A stretch of DNA of 64,000 bases from Kingdonia uniflora (Eukaryota; Streptophyta; Magnoliopsida; Ranunculales; Circaeasteraceae): contig JACGCM010002647.1 in NCBI GenBank assembly GCA_014058105.1, positions 1,054,001 through 1,118,000 of the forward strand. The letters are read 5' to 3'. The position numbers and the translations under genes were made by a program. Below the pieces are notes generated by a model. The model did not search any database and was not told where the DNA came from. It saw only the letters and a list, made by a program, of their open reading frames with translations. Position 1 is the stretch's first letter, and every line of letters begins with the position of its first letter. This document shows positions 51,193 to 63,439 of this stretch, piece after piece.

Positions 51193-54100
51193 TTAGCTTC
51201 GGACAAATGCAACTGTCGCCACGCGCGATCCTTCTGAACCTCCAAACATAAATGTAGGATATGATCGAACATGACTAATGTAGCGGAACACGGGGAGGGG
51301 ATCCACAGATGTTGCTTGGCCCTTGAGGGTCTCTGGGTCTTGGGAAGCACTGAGCCTACGTTGGTTCATGTTTTCTACCTCACGCACCAATTCATCCTTT
51401 GTGTTATTACAGGATGTAATAACCTGGAAACAAGAATATAAAATAAAGGATATTCTGAAAGGTAGAAAAGTAGAAGTTGATCACAGCAAACAGTTGAACA
51501 TAAGTAAATTGAGATATGCATACCAATATTCCACCGGGAGCAACCAACCTCAAGACAGAGTTCCAATACATTATTCTGAAGAGGAAAATGACCACATCAA
51601 TCAAACTCTATCCATGAGTATTATGTTCATCCTTTAATTTGAAATAAACGAATTAAAACCAATATCAGTGATGATGCCAATATCAGTGAATTAAAACCAA
51701 TATGCATACCAATATTACTACACATGACCTCGGAGAATATTGTTGTTACCTTTTCAAAGAACCGTCCGGATGCAATCCAATGGCATCTAATGTCCCCTTA
51801 TCCATTACAAGACGAAACTGCCTGTCCAGCTTGATCTCGAGAACATCATCAACCTACAAGTAACATTACATAAAAAATTAATGGAAAATCTACCAAAAAC
51901 CTGGAAAAATTAACTAAGACTTGCAAATTAGGAGCAAAGATTCGATTGATATTCACAAAGGCGGATATTCTACTATTAAGAGTAGAGAAATGTTCCAAAG
52001 AATATTTGTTCAAGACTCCCATTAAAAAGCTTTCATCACTTCAACAATTATTGTTCTTTGTCATTAAATGATAGCAAACAGAAAATCCGAACGAATAATG
52101 TATCAAAAATTTCATCTAACTATTTGGGCTTGTAAAAAAGATAGAAAAATAGTCAGAAAAAGTATAGAGAAACGTATTATGGTGCTGGCAAGTATATTTA
52201 GGATATATTGACTTCCGGTGCAAGTCAATCTGGCGAGTCCTAACGACACCTATGTGCAATTCGAGTCTATAGTTTGTATAGTTCAGTTATGCATTAAAAG
52301 TATAAATATGCCCTACTATTCGTGCAAAATCATCCAATATATGTCATTTTGGTCCTCACTAACTTCTATCATGTAGAACAGATGCTTTTTGCAATGCCAT
52401 TGACGTCATTGGGACCACCAGGTGATTCCCTTTATCCTCGCATATGCCTTTCTCTTTGCTTTATTCTTCCTTATTTTTTTTCTTTTATTTTTTCTCGTTT
52501 GACAAGCAAGATGGATTAAAATAAGATCCTTCCTGGGATAGATTGTAATAAATTACATTGACGTTCTAAGAAAAGAAAATAGATATGGAGAATACATTAT
52601 TTGAGCCAGCTCGAAAATCTGTTTCATGGTACCAGAGAGAAATTATTTTTTCGCTTGAAGACATCCCTAAAAAATCTAGCTTCCCAAGAGACGGGCATTG
52701 CCGTAGTTCGACTACGAAATCTGGCATCCTCTTGATCTTCCACCAATTCCGGTGTAACTATTTGTCCTTCCTCTTCTTCTCAATAATAATATCAGGCCTT
52801 AGGTACTTATGAAGACTTCATGTTGCTCAGTCTAAATCAATTGAAAGATCAATCTCTTTCCTTCATCATCTTGCGTTTTAAGCCTTTTTTTAAAAGCTTC
52901 CATCATCCAATACTAAATTACCATGGTTAGAACTTTTTCCTCTCTTAATTCAAATCGTCGCTCATTTGTATCTTCTGAATCACTTAATTCCACCAGAACT
53001 GAGATATTCCACACCAGCCATGGATGAAGAACTATTTCCCCCCGCCCCTAAAAAACCATTTTCCCCCTGGATCATAGTATTGATAGGGTACCGGTTGATC
53101 AAATATGGTTTGATCGAACTTCTAAGGATAAAAAATGCCACTCGTCTACACCATTGAGGGGCTAATAATCAACTTCTTTTTTTTTCAGAAAATATTCATG
53201 AAAACCGCCCGAATAGCAGTAAATCTAGAACAGGTATAAAGTGCAAAACAGGAAAACTTATTTAACATCAGCTAAGAAAAAAGAGGGACTGGACGCCAGA
53301 GTTACATATTCACGGGAGACTCATTGCAGCAATGTTGTTACCGCCATCTACCTCTAGAAACAAGGTTGGTACTCTACATTGTTTGATAGATCAGGCATGC
53401 AAGCGAATGGAAAAGACCCTTACTTTCTATTCTGCTGCACATTTTTCACAAAAAGTTATCAAACTGTCAATTGCTTAGAAGGCCTGGTCGACCGGGCACC
53501 GGCTGAATAGCTTTCACTACAGCTCAACCAGGTATTGCTAAGCAGTCGGCAATTTTGCTCCATCTTTTACTTTATTTGCCTGCCCTTCTACCAGATAGAG
53601 TCTTAGTCATGTCCTAACCAAGTTCAGTTGGCTCAACTCTTTCAGAAATAAGAAGGAAGCCCCTCTTATTCTATTGCATAACATCATCCCTTGGTATCTA
53701 AATTCTCCCGCCAATTTTAAAATCTATGAACTAGAATGAACTGAAGTATTTGACGGGCAGAAAACCAAACCTACAAAATTAAGATAGATGTACAAGTCAA
53801 AATTCCGGGAGAAGCACGTGTACAAGTGATAGCTAGAGTAGTCAAGGCACTGTAATCAGGGAAGATAACAGAAATGTAGAATGGATTAAGACTTAAGAGA
53901 GAACCATAGACCATTTAAGATGGGTGTTGAGATTTCATTAAACGGAAAGATGATTTTGTGCTCATTAGAAAAAAGGGAAAGAAAAAAATTCCTGTGTATT
54001 TCTTTCAAACCAAGTAAATAAGTATATGTCTCAAACTGAGAGGGAGAGTTAGAAAGTATGGCGCGACCACGCGAGCAACGTGTTACGGTTCACTAGAGTA

Positions 54101-57100
54101 CAATAACTATATATTGTAATTTTAACGACTTACACGGCAAGACGCCTCTAGGGAATTGAATTGACTAGTTGTAATCCGGGATCATAATTTATCACCATTT
54201 GCCGACTAATCCCTGGGGCACGTGAGAACCCCACCAACCCACATGTCGGGTTTAGTCAAGATAAATCCTGGCGAGTGACCCCCAATGGTAGTGATTCCAA
54301 TTTTAACTAGTTGTACAAGTAACGTTTAGGGTTTCTATGAGTCCAGTTATGCCTACGTATACGCATAATATATTACAATGTAAGAAATCATCACTAAATG
54401 TCCAATAGAGCTTGTCTCTATTCTTTTTCTCAACCAACAAACATTTTCAATTTGAATAAGGTTAACTGACACCCACTCTTTCTGCAGTTTCGTAGGATAG
54501 TATCTATATGCTCATATCGGAGGAAATATCGAAAAATAAAATGTAGATTAAGTCTCTTCTTTCAGAGAATAAATGTAGATTAAGTCTCTTTTTTCAGAGA
54601 ATAAATGTAGATCTAGTCTATTATTAAAGGCATTTAAACTAGTTTATGGGGTAGTAGTATTATAATGAAAACGTAGAAAAGGTCGCAGAAGTATAAAAAA
54701 AACACTGCGGTAATGTGACATACCAAGAAGTTAATATTGGTGAACCCATCTCGTTCAGCAAGGTTCCGAGCGAGATCAATCGCCCCTTCACTATAATCAA
54801 CTCCAGTCATATCAGAGAACCTGAATGCAAAAGACGTCATAAATTTGCAAAACAAGACTATCTGGATCAAAAAAATACCAAGTCGGAAAAAAGGAAGAAT
54901 AGATAAAGAACGGATCACTCCACCATGGTTGTACGCCCAAGTCCCTAGATGGCACTATAAAAACTTCCATTCCATGAACTAAATATGTAACAACTTTTAT
55001 CATCATTGGAAGTAACATGGTCCGGGTTCACAAAGCTTATACTCAGATTTAATTTAATTCTTTTTATATAAAAATATAAGATAGGTTATTTTGTATTCTT
55101 TATCCAGGTAGCAATTAAATCATCAAAGAAGTCCACAACTGGTTTTGGCGTACACGCAAAGGTGAAAGAAACACAAAACTTCAGATGAGATCCATACTAA
55201 TACCCTTGCTTTGCAAGTTCTTGAAGGAGGAGACCATTGCCGGTTCCAAGGTCAAGAACGCTCCATGTAGATAAATCAGTGATACCCTGTTTAATCGATT
55301 CTTCAGAACTAACTTCGTTGGGCATATCTTGCATATGACCTTGAGATATGTTAATGCACAAGTTTTTCGTCCAAGTCGCGACAGTATCCATAACTCCTGG
55401 TCCAAACCTATGGAATAGGAAAAAAGCAAATCTCTTAAGCTTCGAGAGGACAATTAGTCTTATCAGGACAAATATATGAACAGCTTTCAAACCAAACAAC
55501 CTAATTTATATTACTTATGTAAAACAGAGTACAACAAAACCTTGTACATTAGCGGTTAAAATTCCCATTTTCTAAAGTGATTGACTACCCATAAAGGGAA
55601 CAATAAAGCAGCAAAAAGAGAAGTATTGCATTTTATAAACTTACAACAAGGAGTCATTTATGACTTTGTAAATTATAACGGATTTTTAGCAAGTTTCTCA
55701 AACTTCAGTTTCCAGCTATCCTACTTTATCATTTACCTCTCATATCTTCTCAAATTAGAGGGATTATTGAAACTTCCGTAGCTCCTACCTTTATTTTTAG
55801 TGGCCCACTACCAAGGTAATGAAGTATTAACGATGTTTGAGAACCATAATGTCATGCGTGTAAATGGGGTAAGAAGAGCCTGAGTCTTAAACAATAGTAT
55901 GGAAATAAGATGAATAAGCGGGGTGCCTAGACCACAAGGGCTTGAATAATTGGCTCCTAACGCCAATGAATCAACCAATGGTCTAAAACACATAACAAGA
56001 AATTTTGCAAATCCAAAATCACAAACTGGCGACCAAATCAAAAAGAACTATAAACAAAAAAGCATTTAGCATTCCTTTTTATACATCAGTTAACGAACTC
56101 GAAAGGTTACTAGAATTTTTTTAAAATTTTGGAAATCGATTATCTCAAAAGAAATCTTCCGAAATGGAGAGAGTACAACCCCAAGGCAATGGGGGGAAAT
56201 CAATACAATAGTCACGCGACATCAAGTAGGTTCCTCTATAACTAAATCATTCCAATGCATCACAAGATCTTCAAACCTCAACACCTCATATCTATGGATG
56301 ATTATGCTCAATACAAAATTATTGCACAAATGTCAAAGATGATAGCTTCCACGGTTTTAGTCTTCACTTTGAAATGTCTATCGTACCATTCATGCCACAA
56401 AACCCATCCAAACAAACACATAGTGAGGTCCCACAAAACTTTGTCAATCTTCCTTCGTGCGCGTCTTAAATGAGGATGCAAGGCGTAAAGAGTACATTAG
56501 AATGTAACTCTTTTATACAGCTACATACGACACATGGAATGCCTAACCCCAGTTTGCTTAGCAAAAGAACAAAGAAAGATGAAAACTCATAGGTCCATAC
56601 CGAAAGAAAAAACCTAAACCATTCATCTAATTTTTGGAGATCCTCTGAAAATAATACCATTTCTTTTTCCCTGCAATTTGAAATCACAAATAAATCCCAC
56701 CCTCTTATTGTTTTCCCACCCTCTTATTGTTTTCTTCAGTGCATTATTAAAGGCCGCTTGTCTGGTCCAAGGTAGTCAATGCGTGTTGCGATGCGATTGC
56801 GACCATACCTAGCAATAAGCAACATGTGTATTGCGACCGCGATGCGACATGTTGCGATCTGCTGCGATATGTTAAGTGAAATAATGTATATATGTTTTCA
56901 ATCTTCCTTTGCCCCTTATTTGTAGGTTCGTAAATACAATCCAACGGACCCTTCACCTTAGTCTTCTCTCTCTTGTTCCATACCTGCCTACTAGTAATAC
57001 CACCACTACAATCCTCTTCTTCACCACTTTCTTCATCAACATCTTGTGCTCGCTTTCTTTTCTCTTCTTCAAGTCTTGTTTTCTCTTTTGTATCATTTTT

Positions 57101-60100
57101 CACCTTATCAGCCATGTCCTTAAACTTCTTTGAAACTTTCACCGGTACATTAGGACATTTGGTAACGTTCAGATATCCGCCTATAAGATGTTCTTTCAAT
57201 CGAGATATTCCCGCCGTGCATTTCTTATTGCAAAGCTTGCACCAAACAACGTTTCTATTCGTGGGGTCCCTTGCTTCCCCATATTCCCAACCTTCATCTT
57301 TCTTTTTCTCGTTTGCAGTTGCATTAGAAGCCGAAGAAGACATTCAAAACTCAAGAGTGTCCAACTGTAATCAGTTAGTAAAAAGCCATAAATATATGCT
57401 TAAACCCTTAAACCCTAATACTCAAATTAATCACCAAATTTGAAGGCCATGTTGAAGTGATTACTCCATTAACTGATTAACTACCCTATTTTGAAGTGAT
57501 TACTCCATGTTGAAGTTATTGATCTTCCAAGAGAAGTGTGCTAAAAAAGATTATCAATACTGCCAATAACATTAACAATCAAAACTAAAGAAGGTACATT
57601 TCTTTTTTTAAGTATCACAATACCTGCCGTCAACATGGCAGTTCCTCCTGTTGATACCTCGTTTTAACTATATTCTCATTTCTATTCCGAAATGACATTT
57701 TTTGGGGGAGCTGAACCCGTTAGTCTTGTCGCATCTCGTTTTATCCAGCATTTTTCTTTATTTTTTATCCTAAACTATCCTTGTACAGTTCTACCTTAGT
57801 TAAGGTTTTCTCAACTCCAGTGCACAGTGATCCTTCTCCAGCTTACACTATCGTTTTTGTTTCTGAATGCCTTATAAGAGGATTGTGGTGTGAAATTTGA
57901 ATGATCTGAAAGCGGTTTAAATCCCCTCGACAAACGATTGAAAAAGGATTTTCACTACCCCTAAGAAAAACCAGCCAAAAATCTATATCAACATGGTCAA
58001 CAATGGGGGCACAATTGGCCATTATGAGTTGCAATACTTTCTAGTTTCTTCAACTAAGTGAGGTATGTTAATATGTTATGTTTCATTTACAAGGCCAACA
58101 TTATGCCTGAAAAACAGTTGGAAGATAAATGCAAATAGAATAAGTGACAGATTAAAAAATAAACAGGAAATTGATCAAAAGCTAAATAGATTATAGTAAC
58201 AACAATGTTATTTTCACACTTTTGCCAGGTAAAGTTATCTTATGGAAGCAGGGATAAAGTACGTGTTTGATCGCAGAGAGTGGTTCTTAGAGATCAATAG
58301 GCTACCATTGAATATTGAACAGGGGATATGAGCTAAGGGTGGAGGGAGGGTGAGTCACCCGGCATAAGAAGAACAGTAGTCTTGGGGTAAGAATCCTCGA
58401 TCCTCAGCTCTCATGACCCTTTCTGTAGCTCCTTGTGTTTAAGATTGTCTTGAGCCTCATTCGTCAAGTAGCACCCTCAGTAGTGGCCCATGGGGCCTCA
58501 GTCGTTCCCGATATGTCATCTTTCCCTTTACTCTGGCCTTCTAAAATGACTGAGACAACCTGATTAGTGTCAGCTGTATAAGACTCACGAATAGTACACT
58601 ACTCTCTAGTCTGTTGATCAACCTCTCCTAGGCTAACCCAGTCGAGGTGTCTTAAATGGCTCTGAATGCTGAGACATTGATGCCATAGCATACATAGTCC
58701 AGAGATACTGGTGGAGCCTCACATTACCTGTGTCTTGGCCTATGCGAAACAAGCTCGTCTGTTTTTTTTCTTCTAGCTGGTTTTGGGTGAGGCCAAACGC
58801 AGGTGTGGGTTATTTTAATTGCTCACCACTAATAAGGTATCTAGATCTTGTAAATCAAGATATGTCCAAACACTGATAAGAAATCTAGATCTTGTAAATT
58901 AAGATATGTTCAACCATTTGGCAAACACAATAAAATAGCAAACTCCAATACAATGAAAGGGCAAGAAGAAAATCTTCAGCCAACATTTCGCAACAACTAA
59001 TCCCTATGGATGATACTCGTTAAAGAAAAAGATCGAGAAACACAAAGAAAAACACAGAAGAAGAAAAAAAACTTTATTTACTGCCCCAGAATTTTTCTTT
59101 CAAATACTGTTGGTTGTCGCTATAACCATTAAAACATACACAGAAAATAGTTGTTTAAACCACGGTTAGAACGGTTAATACGTAAAGACCCTAGGTGGCT
59201 TCAGTTGATATGCTGCTTTAGAAATTTAGCATTTTCCAACCAATCTCTATAATAGCCAACAGATAAAAAATGCACAAGGAAATATTATTGGATATAAAAG
59301 TATGCATACACACAATAACAAGAATAAGATACAAGAAACACTTTATAAGATACTGGCTAGGAAAAACACATACCAAATTTCACCAGTATGGCCATGTTCA
59401 TGGAAGTTTGCCAACTCGTCTGCATATGTGGAATCCCAATAGCTTTGTAAACCCAGCATTGAAGGTTCCACTTCAGCATCAGGCGCCTCCTTATCCGAAC
59501 TGCGTACACAAAATGGTAATGTTAAAAAACAATACAATCTTGAGACTGTCTACCAATTAATAATAAACAACACGGGGCTACTTATGAGTCCCTTACGTCT
59601 AAGCGGATGTGATTAATTCAGTTTTAAATGCTTAGGCCCTTCCAGCATTATTGGGTGCAAGATATTTTGTTGTTTTATGCATGATAATTCTTGTATAACA
59701 TAGTTGTATTATATGAAGGAGCTGAAGTTACAATTATCTTTTTATACTCGAACCGAAAACCGATAGTGGATATACTCTCTCTTTTTCTTTTCAATATGAA
59801 CTTTCAAGATAAAAGGCGCCAAAAGCCAATGAACTACAAACATTACCACACACACACGCGCGCGCGCACACACACACACAACAAAAGGACCAGCTTCTCT
59901 CCTACATATAAAGAACGAAGCCACAAAAGTAACAAAAACAAACAACACCAAAAACCAAGCGAGACACCCTCAATTGGATCTAATGATCACATCCTTCCAC
60001 TTAACAAAAAGAGACTCAAATGGGATTCAAGTCATATATGACGCAGCTTTACACCACCAAAATGAGAGATTCAATTGATACGATGACAAGCTCTGGCATC

Positions 60101-63100
60101 TTCTCCTTCCCTTCAAACTTACTGTATTGCTTTCTAGCCAAATCGTCTAAATCACACATGCATCACAGCATACGAAAGGAAACGTCACATCATCAGTCCT
60201 TTACTGACAAGATTTCTCATGTTCCAATTCGATAAAATTTCATTCATATTCCTAAAAGGCCAAAACAGATGCCACAGAATGTTTGCCTCACTGAGCAAAT
60301 CAATCCAAATACTCTTACCAAAGGCACAATGAAGGAATAGAGGATTAATCGACTCCCCGCCACTTTTACACGTGAAACAAAAGGAAATCAACAAATTCTT
60401 CAAATTACTCCATCAGCAAATGAAAAAATGATAAAAGATGATTAGTGTATATACTCAAAAACCAATCCTTTTGAATCTCTTGAAGTCATTCATTAGTTGA
60501 AATCTCCCAGAATAATGAAATAAAATCAACGATTTCTTCAAATTAGTCATACTTAATAATTGTTTATAAATGCCCAAAAACTCCTTAGGAGGTGCTGTTC
60601 TGATAGCTTATTACTTGATGAGTCACCTTTCTTCCTCAGCTATTAGGGGACACTACTTTTTCTGTTAAGTTATATTTCTGAATAGTGCTGCTCACCAGTT
60701 TATTGCCTATAATAAACAGGTATTAATAAGTTGGATCGCAATGCATCAAGTGTATTCTGTTAGGTAATTTCAAACTCAAAATTGGGATGGTTGCTGCAGT
60801 GAGGAGTTATATAATAGTTTCTTCATTAATTTTCAAGATAAAGACAGATAGTCGAAGATCAATTTCTTACAGCAACATTTCCTCCATAAGCAACAGTTTT
60901 CTTCCGGCTCTCGACCCCACAAGCGTCACAACCTTAAACTTATGCAGATAAAAACGTAGAGCCACGTTTACCTGCTGCTCAATGAAAAGATAGAAGCAAT
61001 TTTCAACAATTCTAATCGTCTTTCTCCTCTGTATTAATTCTTAAGCAGGTGCACATTTTAGATTAAAACAGGATCCTGATGGTCCAGGCTAAATTTTGCC
61101 AAGAGCTACACAAAGACATGGGAGATCTGAGATGTTTTCTTCAGTTCCAACTTCCAACGTTAACCTCGATTTGTGTAATTCCTACTATGGTTGCTCAGTA
61201 ATCTTGGTTGCTTCTACCAGTTAATTGTGGAGAATGTACTTTTCACAATGTCTAGTTGTAACAATAGGTACAAAGGGCAACTTCCTGACTTTGTTGCTCA
61301 CACGAAGAAAACAGTATGCCGCCTAAATATACCAATTTATGACTTCAAACAATCCAAGTACATCATTTATAAATGCGGAGACGTTGTGATATCTCATAGG
61401 ATGTCTAGATGCAGTATAGATCAGTCTGTTTTCTATAAGAACACAGAAAGGGGATTACAATTTTGTGTTGTGTCAAGGTATTGGTGTACAAACAGTGATG
61501 AGCAAGAATCTCAGCTATTGAAAGCCACATATAACAGAACTTTAGAACCAAGATTCAGGTAAATCCTAGTGGCATGATCCATGGATGAAATCAATCTCGA
61601 CCAAAGAAAAGACGCGTCAGAGTCGTTGGCAGAAGCAGGAAAGTTCGGTCCAAAAGCAAGATATACTCTCCGATATAACGATAACCTAACTAGGAACTGC
61701 TAATGACTCTAAAAGGGGAAACCCTTAGATGAGATAATTACTAGATACTTGTGGTTAATATGATTTACTTCATACAACGAAGGGAGATAGTTGATTGGAT
61801 TGGATCAACTTCATACAACGATTTTTAATTGGCCATTGTACTTGTGCTGGTAGAAATTTATTTATAGTGAAAAGCAAAAATTAAACAGTTGTGGAAAGGT
61901 CTTTTGGAGTAACTGTGCATTTGGGACATACAGATGGTTTTTCCAATTTCCAGTAAAGAACCTGTTTAGGGTTTTGCTTATTTCTTTAGTTTTCATATTT
62001 ACTTATGAACTTCCTTGGGCAACCGCTCCACTCTCGTTGTGTCAATAAGATTTTTGACGTTGATCGCCATGGATGTGCCCTCCCTCTCTATATGTATTGA
62101 TCATAGTTGTTTCGACTTACCTAGGACTGTAAATTTGGCAAAACAATTTTGAGCTTACAAGTCATAAAGACATGAATGACAAGTGTGTTCTCTTATATCG
62201 GACAGAATTTCCTTTTCGAACGAAGTCTTACGAAATACCACTTGTGTCCGTGGACAAAAGTTTCGGTGTCCCCAGTTTTTTTCTCCCCCTCAATAAACTC
62301 TCCTCTGCTCTGCCAATTCGCCGCTAATGGTGCTCCGAGTGCCCACCACTTCTCCCTACCCTCAGCGAAGATACAACATCCCCACCATCATCTATAGCGC
62401 TTCACCTCCCGCCAATCTTAAATTTAGGCTTTCACACATGACATTGTTGGTTATGCAACCACTACGGCCATTAAAATTACTCCGAGCTTCGATTACCCAC
62501 CTCCATCTCCCCTTCTACTCTCATTAGCACCCGAGGGACTATGTCTCCACCATTATCCCTACAGTTCTGCTTTCTTCCTAACCTCTCAGAATTTACTATT
62601 TCAAATCCCTCACTCTTTGGTTGTGCAAACTCTGCAACTCAGAGCTTCAGTCACCACCGTCCCATGCTGCACTAATTATATCTTGAGGCTCAATTGCGAA
62701 ATGGCGTGCTTAACGATCTGCTTGGTACACCGCAAATGTATTTCAAGTGATTTATTTAGACAAATTCTAGCCGTTGGCATTGATTTACCTAAGCTTTCTT
62801 CTTAAATATGAATTTAATGATTAGCAATTATCTAAATACCCAAAATTGTCTCCAATCACAAACATTTCCAGCTATTTAAACACATACATTGTAATAAGTT
62901 CACCCTCCTTTTGCTATTAACATTACACAATTACCCGTAAAAGGGGTACCATTTCCTAAGCTAACCTAAAACTAACATCAACCCACATTATACAAAACCC
63001 TAAATCAAAACATCGAAAAATAAAACCCGAAGATTATACCTGTAATCTGATGCAGCCTGGAATGCACCCGTAGAGAGCGAATCAGAGGCGTCTACATGTC

Positions 63101-63254
63101 GCTGATCGTCATCGAGTGTGCTACCGTAATCGCTCTTTATCGACCAAGAGTCCGCAGCGACGGATCGATCGTCGTCCGAAATGAGGTCTGCTGTAGTTGG
63201 AGGTCGCGCGTGAGGGAGATCGGAGTCCTCTGGGGGCCATCGAATTCCAGCCAT
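51193..63254 (-). CDS. AR401: METTL10/EFM4-type protein-lysine methyltransferase (AR401-like), 7 exons, intact
   Basis: SAM-dependent methyltransferase; the animal and yeast relatives (EEF1AKMT2, Efm4) methylate a lysine of translation elongation factor eEF1A. Exons: 63040-63254, 59374-59499, 55204-55407, 54724-54820, 51750-51853, 51524-51575, 51193-51423. All have GT/AG borders and join in phase into 343 codons including the stop (342 residues). Exon 1 encodes a poorly conserved acidic N-terminus; the ATG at 63254 is the first in frame. Exon 2: GLQSYWDSTYADELANFHEH. Exon 3: SAM motif I, SVLDLGTGNGLLLQELAKQG. Exon 4: GVDYSEGAIDLARNLAERDG (motif II). Exon 5: LVMDKGTLDAIGLHPDG. Exon 6: VLRLVAPGGIL. 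Exon 7: VITSCNNTKDELV and a C-terminal PTFMFGGSEGSRVATVAFVR. Introns of 3.5, 4.0, 0.4, 2.9, 0.2 and 0.1 kb hold transposon fragments. The AR401 name rests on family recognition. Confidence 0.92.
54536..54618. repeat. 32-bp tandem repeat in intron 4 of the methyltransferase gene
   Basis: Two full units and one partial unit of ATAAATGTAGATTAAGTCTC...TTTCAGAGA. Confidence 0.85.
56696..56733. repeat. 19-bp direct repeat
   Basis: CCCACCCTCTTATTGTTTT twice in tandem, in intron 2, next to the hAT fragment. Confidence 0.85.
56747..57343 (-). pseudogene. hAT-transposase-like BED zinc-finger fragment in intron 2
   Basis: A 198-codon open frame in the same orientation as the host gene. Residues about 18-62 form a BED-type zinc finger: WEYGEARDPTNRNVVWCKLC, then GISRLKEHLIGG and VTKCPNVP, giving the C-x2-C...H...C pattern. 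A Lys/Glu-rich linker (TRLEEEKRKRAQDVDEESGE) and a KGPLDCIY phrase follow, as in the N-terminal part of plant hAT transposases. The catalytic RNase H-like and dimerisation domains are absent, and the frame after about codon 145 looks like random readthrough. A truncated remnant; an exonised domain cannot be excluded. Confidence 0.75.
57600..58826. other. Intron 2 interior without recognised features
   Basis: About 1.2 kb. The GC-richer part 58320-58750 reads like decayed transposon coding sequence but no motif could be assigned. Confidence 0.4.
58827..58914. repeat. 44-bp tandem direct repeat in intron 2
   Basis: CACT(A/G)ATAAG..ATCTAGATCTTGTAAAT(C/T)AAGATATGT(C/T)CAA occurs twice, head to tail. 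Confidence 0.85.
59847..59883. repeat. (CA)n(CG)n(CA)n alternating purine-pyrimidine tract in intron 1
   Basis: An uninterrupted alternating run of about 37 bp with a CG core. This composition favours left-handed Z-DNA. Confidence 0.9.
60185..60403 (-). pseudogene. zf-RVT (LINE-type) fragment in intron 1
   Basis: Contains CFTCKSGGESINPLFLHC and SIWIDLLSEANILW, the C-x2-C...H-x-x-x-C...W pattern of the zinc-binding domain found at the end of non-LTR reverse-transcriptase ORFs and related plant proteins. Only about 60 codons are recognisable. Same strand as the host gene. Confidence 0.6.
61250..61562 (+). pseudogene. Ty1/copia reverse-transcriptase fragment in intron 1
   Basis: Opposite strand to the host gene. 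Order of phrases: FVAHTKKTVCRLNIPIYDFK, then QSKYIIYK, then VVISHRMSRCSIDQSVFYK, then DEQESQLLKATYN. This matches copia RT (F...VCRL...IYGLKQSPRAWY, SVFYK, ...NDEQEI..LK). The YVDD box position is destroyed. The frame is open from 61191 to 61562 but only this part is related to RT. Confidence 0.75.
61563..63039. other. Remaining 5' part of intron 1
   Basis: No further recognisable gene. The C/T-rich ORFs at about 62176-62530 have no motif. Confidence 0.4.
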
Positions 63255-63297
63255 GAATGTGAAATCTAGAAGGACGAATTGTGATGGTTTGATGTCT

Positions 63298-63314
63298 GAG
63301 AGAGAGAGAGAGAG
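63298..63314. repeat. (GA)n tract in the 5' leader of the methyltransferase gene
   Basis: GAGAGAGAGAGAGAGAG; on the gene strand it is a CT run about 45 bp upstream of the ATG, typical of plant leader/core-promoter pyrimidine patches. Confidence 0.8.
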
Positions 63315-63406
63315 GTGATGGTCTTAATAGTGGTATTTTATTTTTGCCAGAAAAGCAGCAGCACCCTCTTAGGGGTTCATAACCTCAATGTGAAGACCAT
63401 CTTTTT

Positions 63407-63437
63407 GAGACTTGAGACTTGAGACTTGAGACTTGAG
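63407..63437. repeat. GAGACTT heptamer repeat, four units
   Basis: Four perfect GAGACTT units and a partial fifth, about 155 bp upstream of the methyltransferase ATG. Confidence 0.9.
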
Positions 63438-63439
63438 TA

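Noticed and set aside
57001..57443. 156-codon plus-strand ORF.
   Set aside because: Reverse complement of the BED-finger frame; low-complexity Ser/Phe composition.
59691..60041. 116-codon plus-strand ORF.
   Set aside because: Includes translation of the CA/CG microsatellite (THTRARTHTH), so it is spurious.
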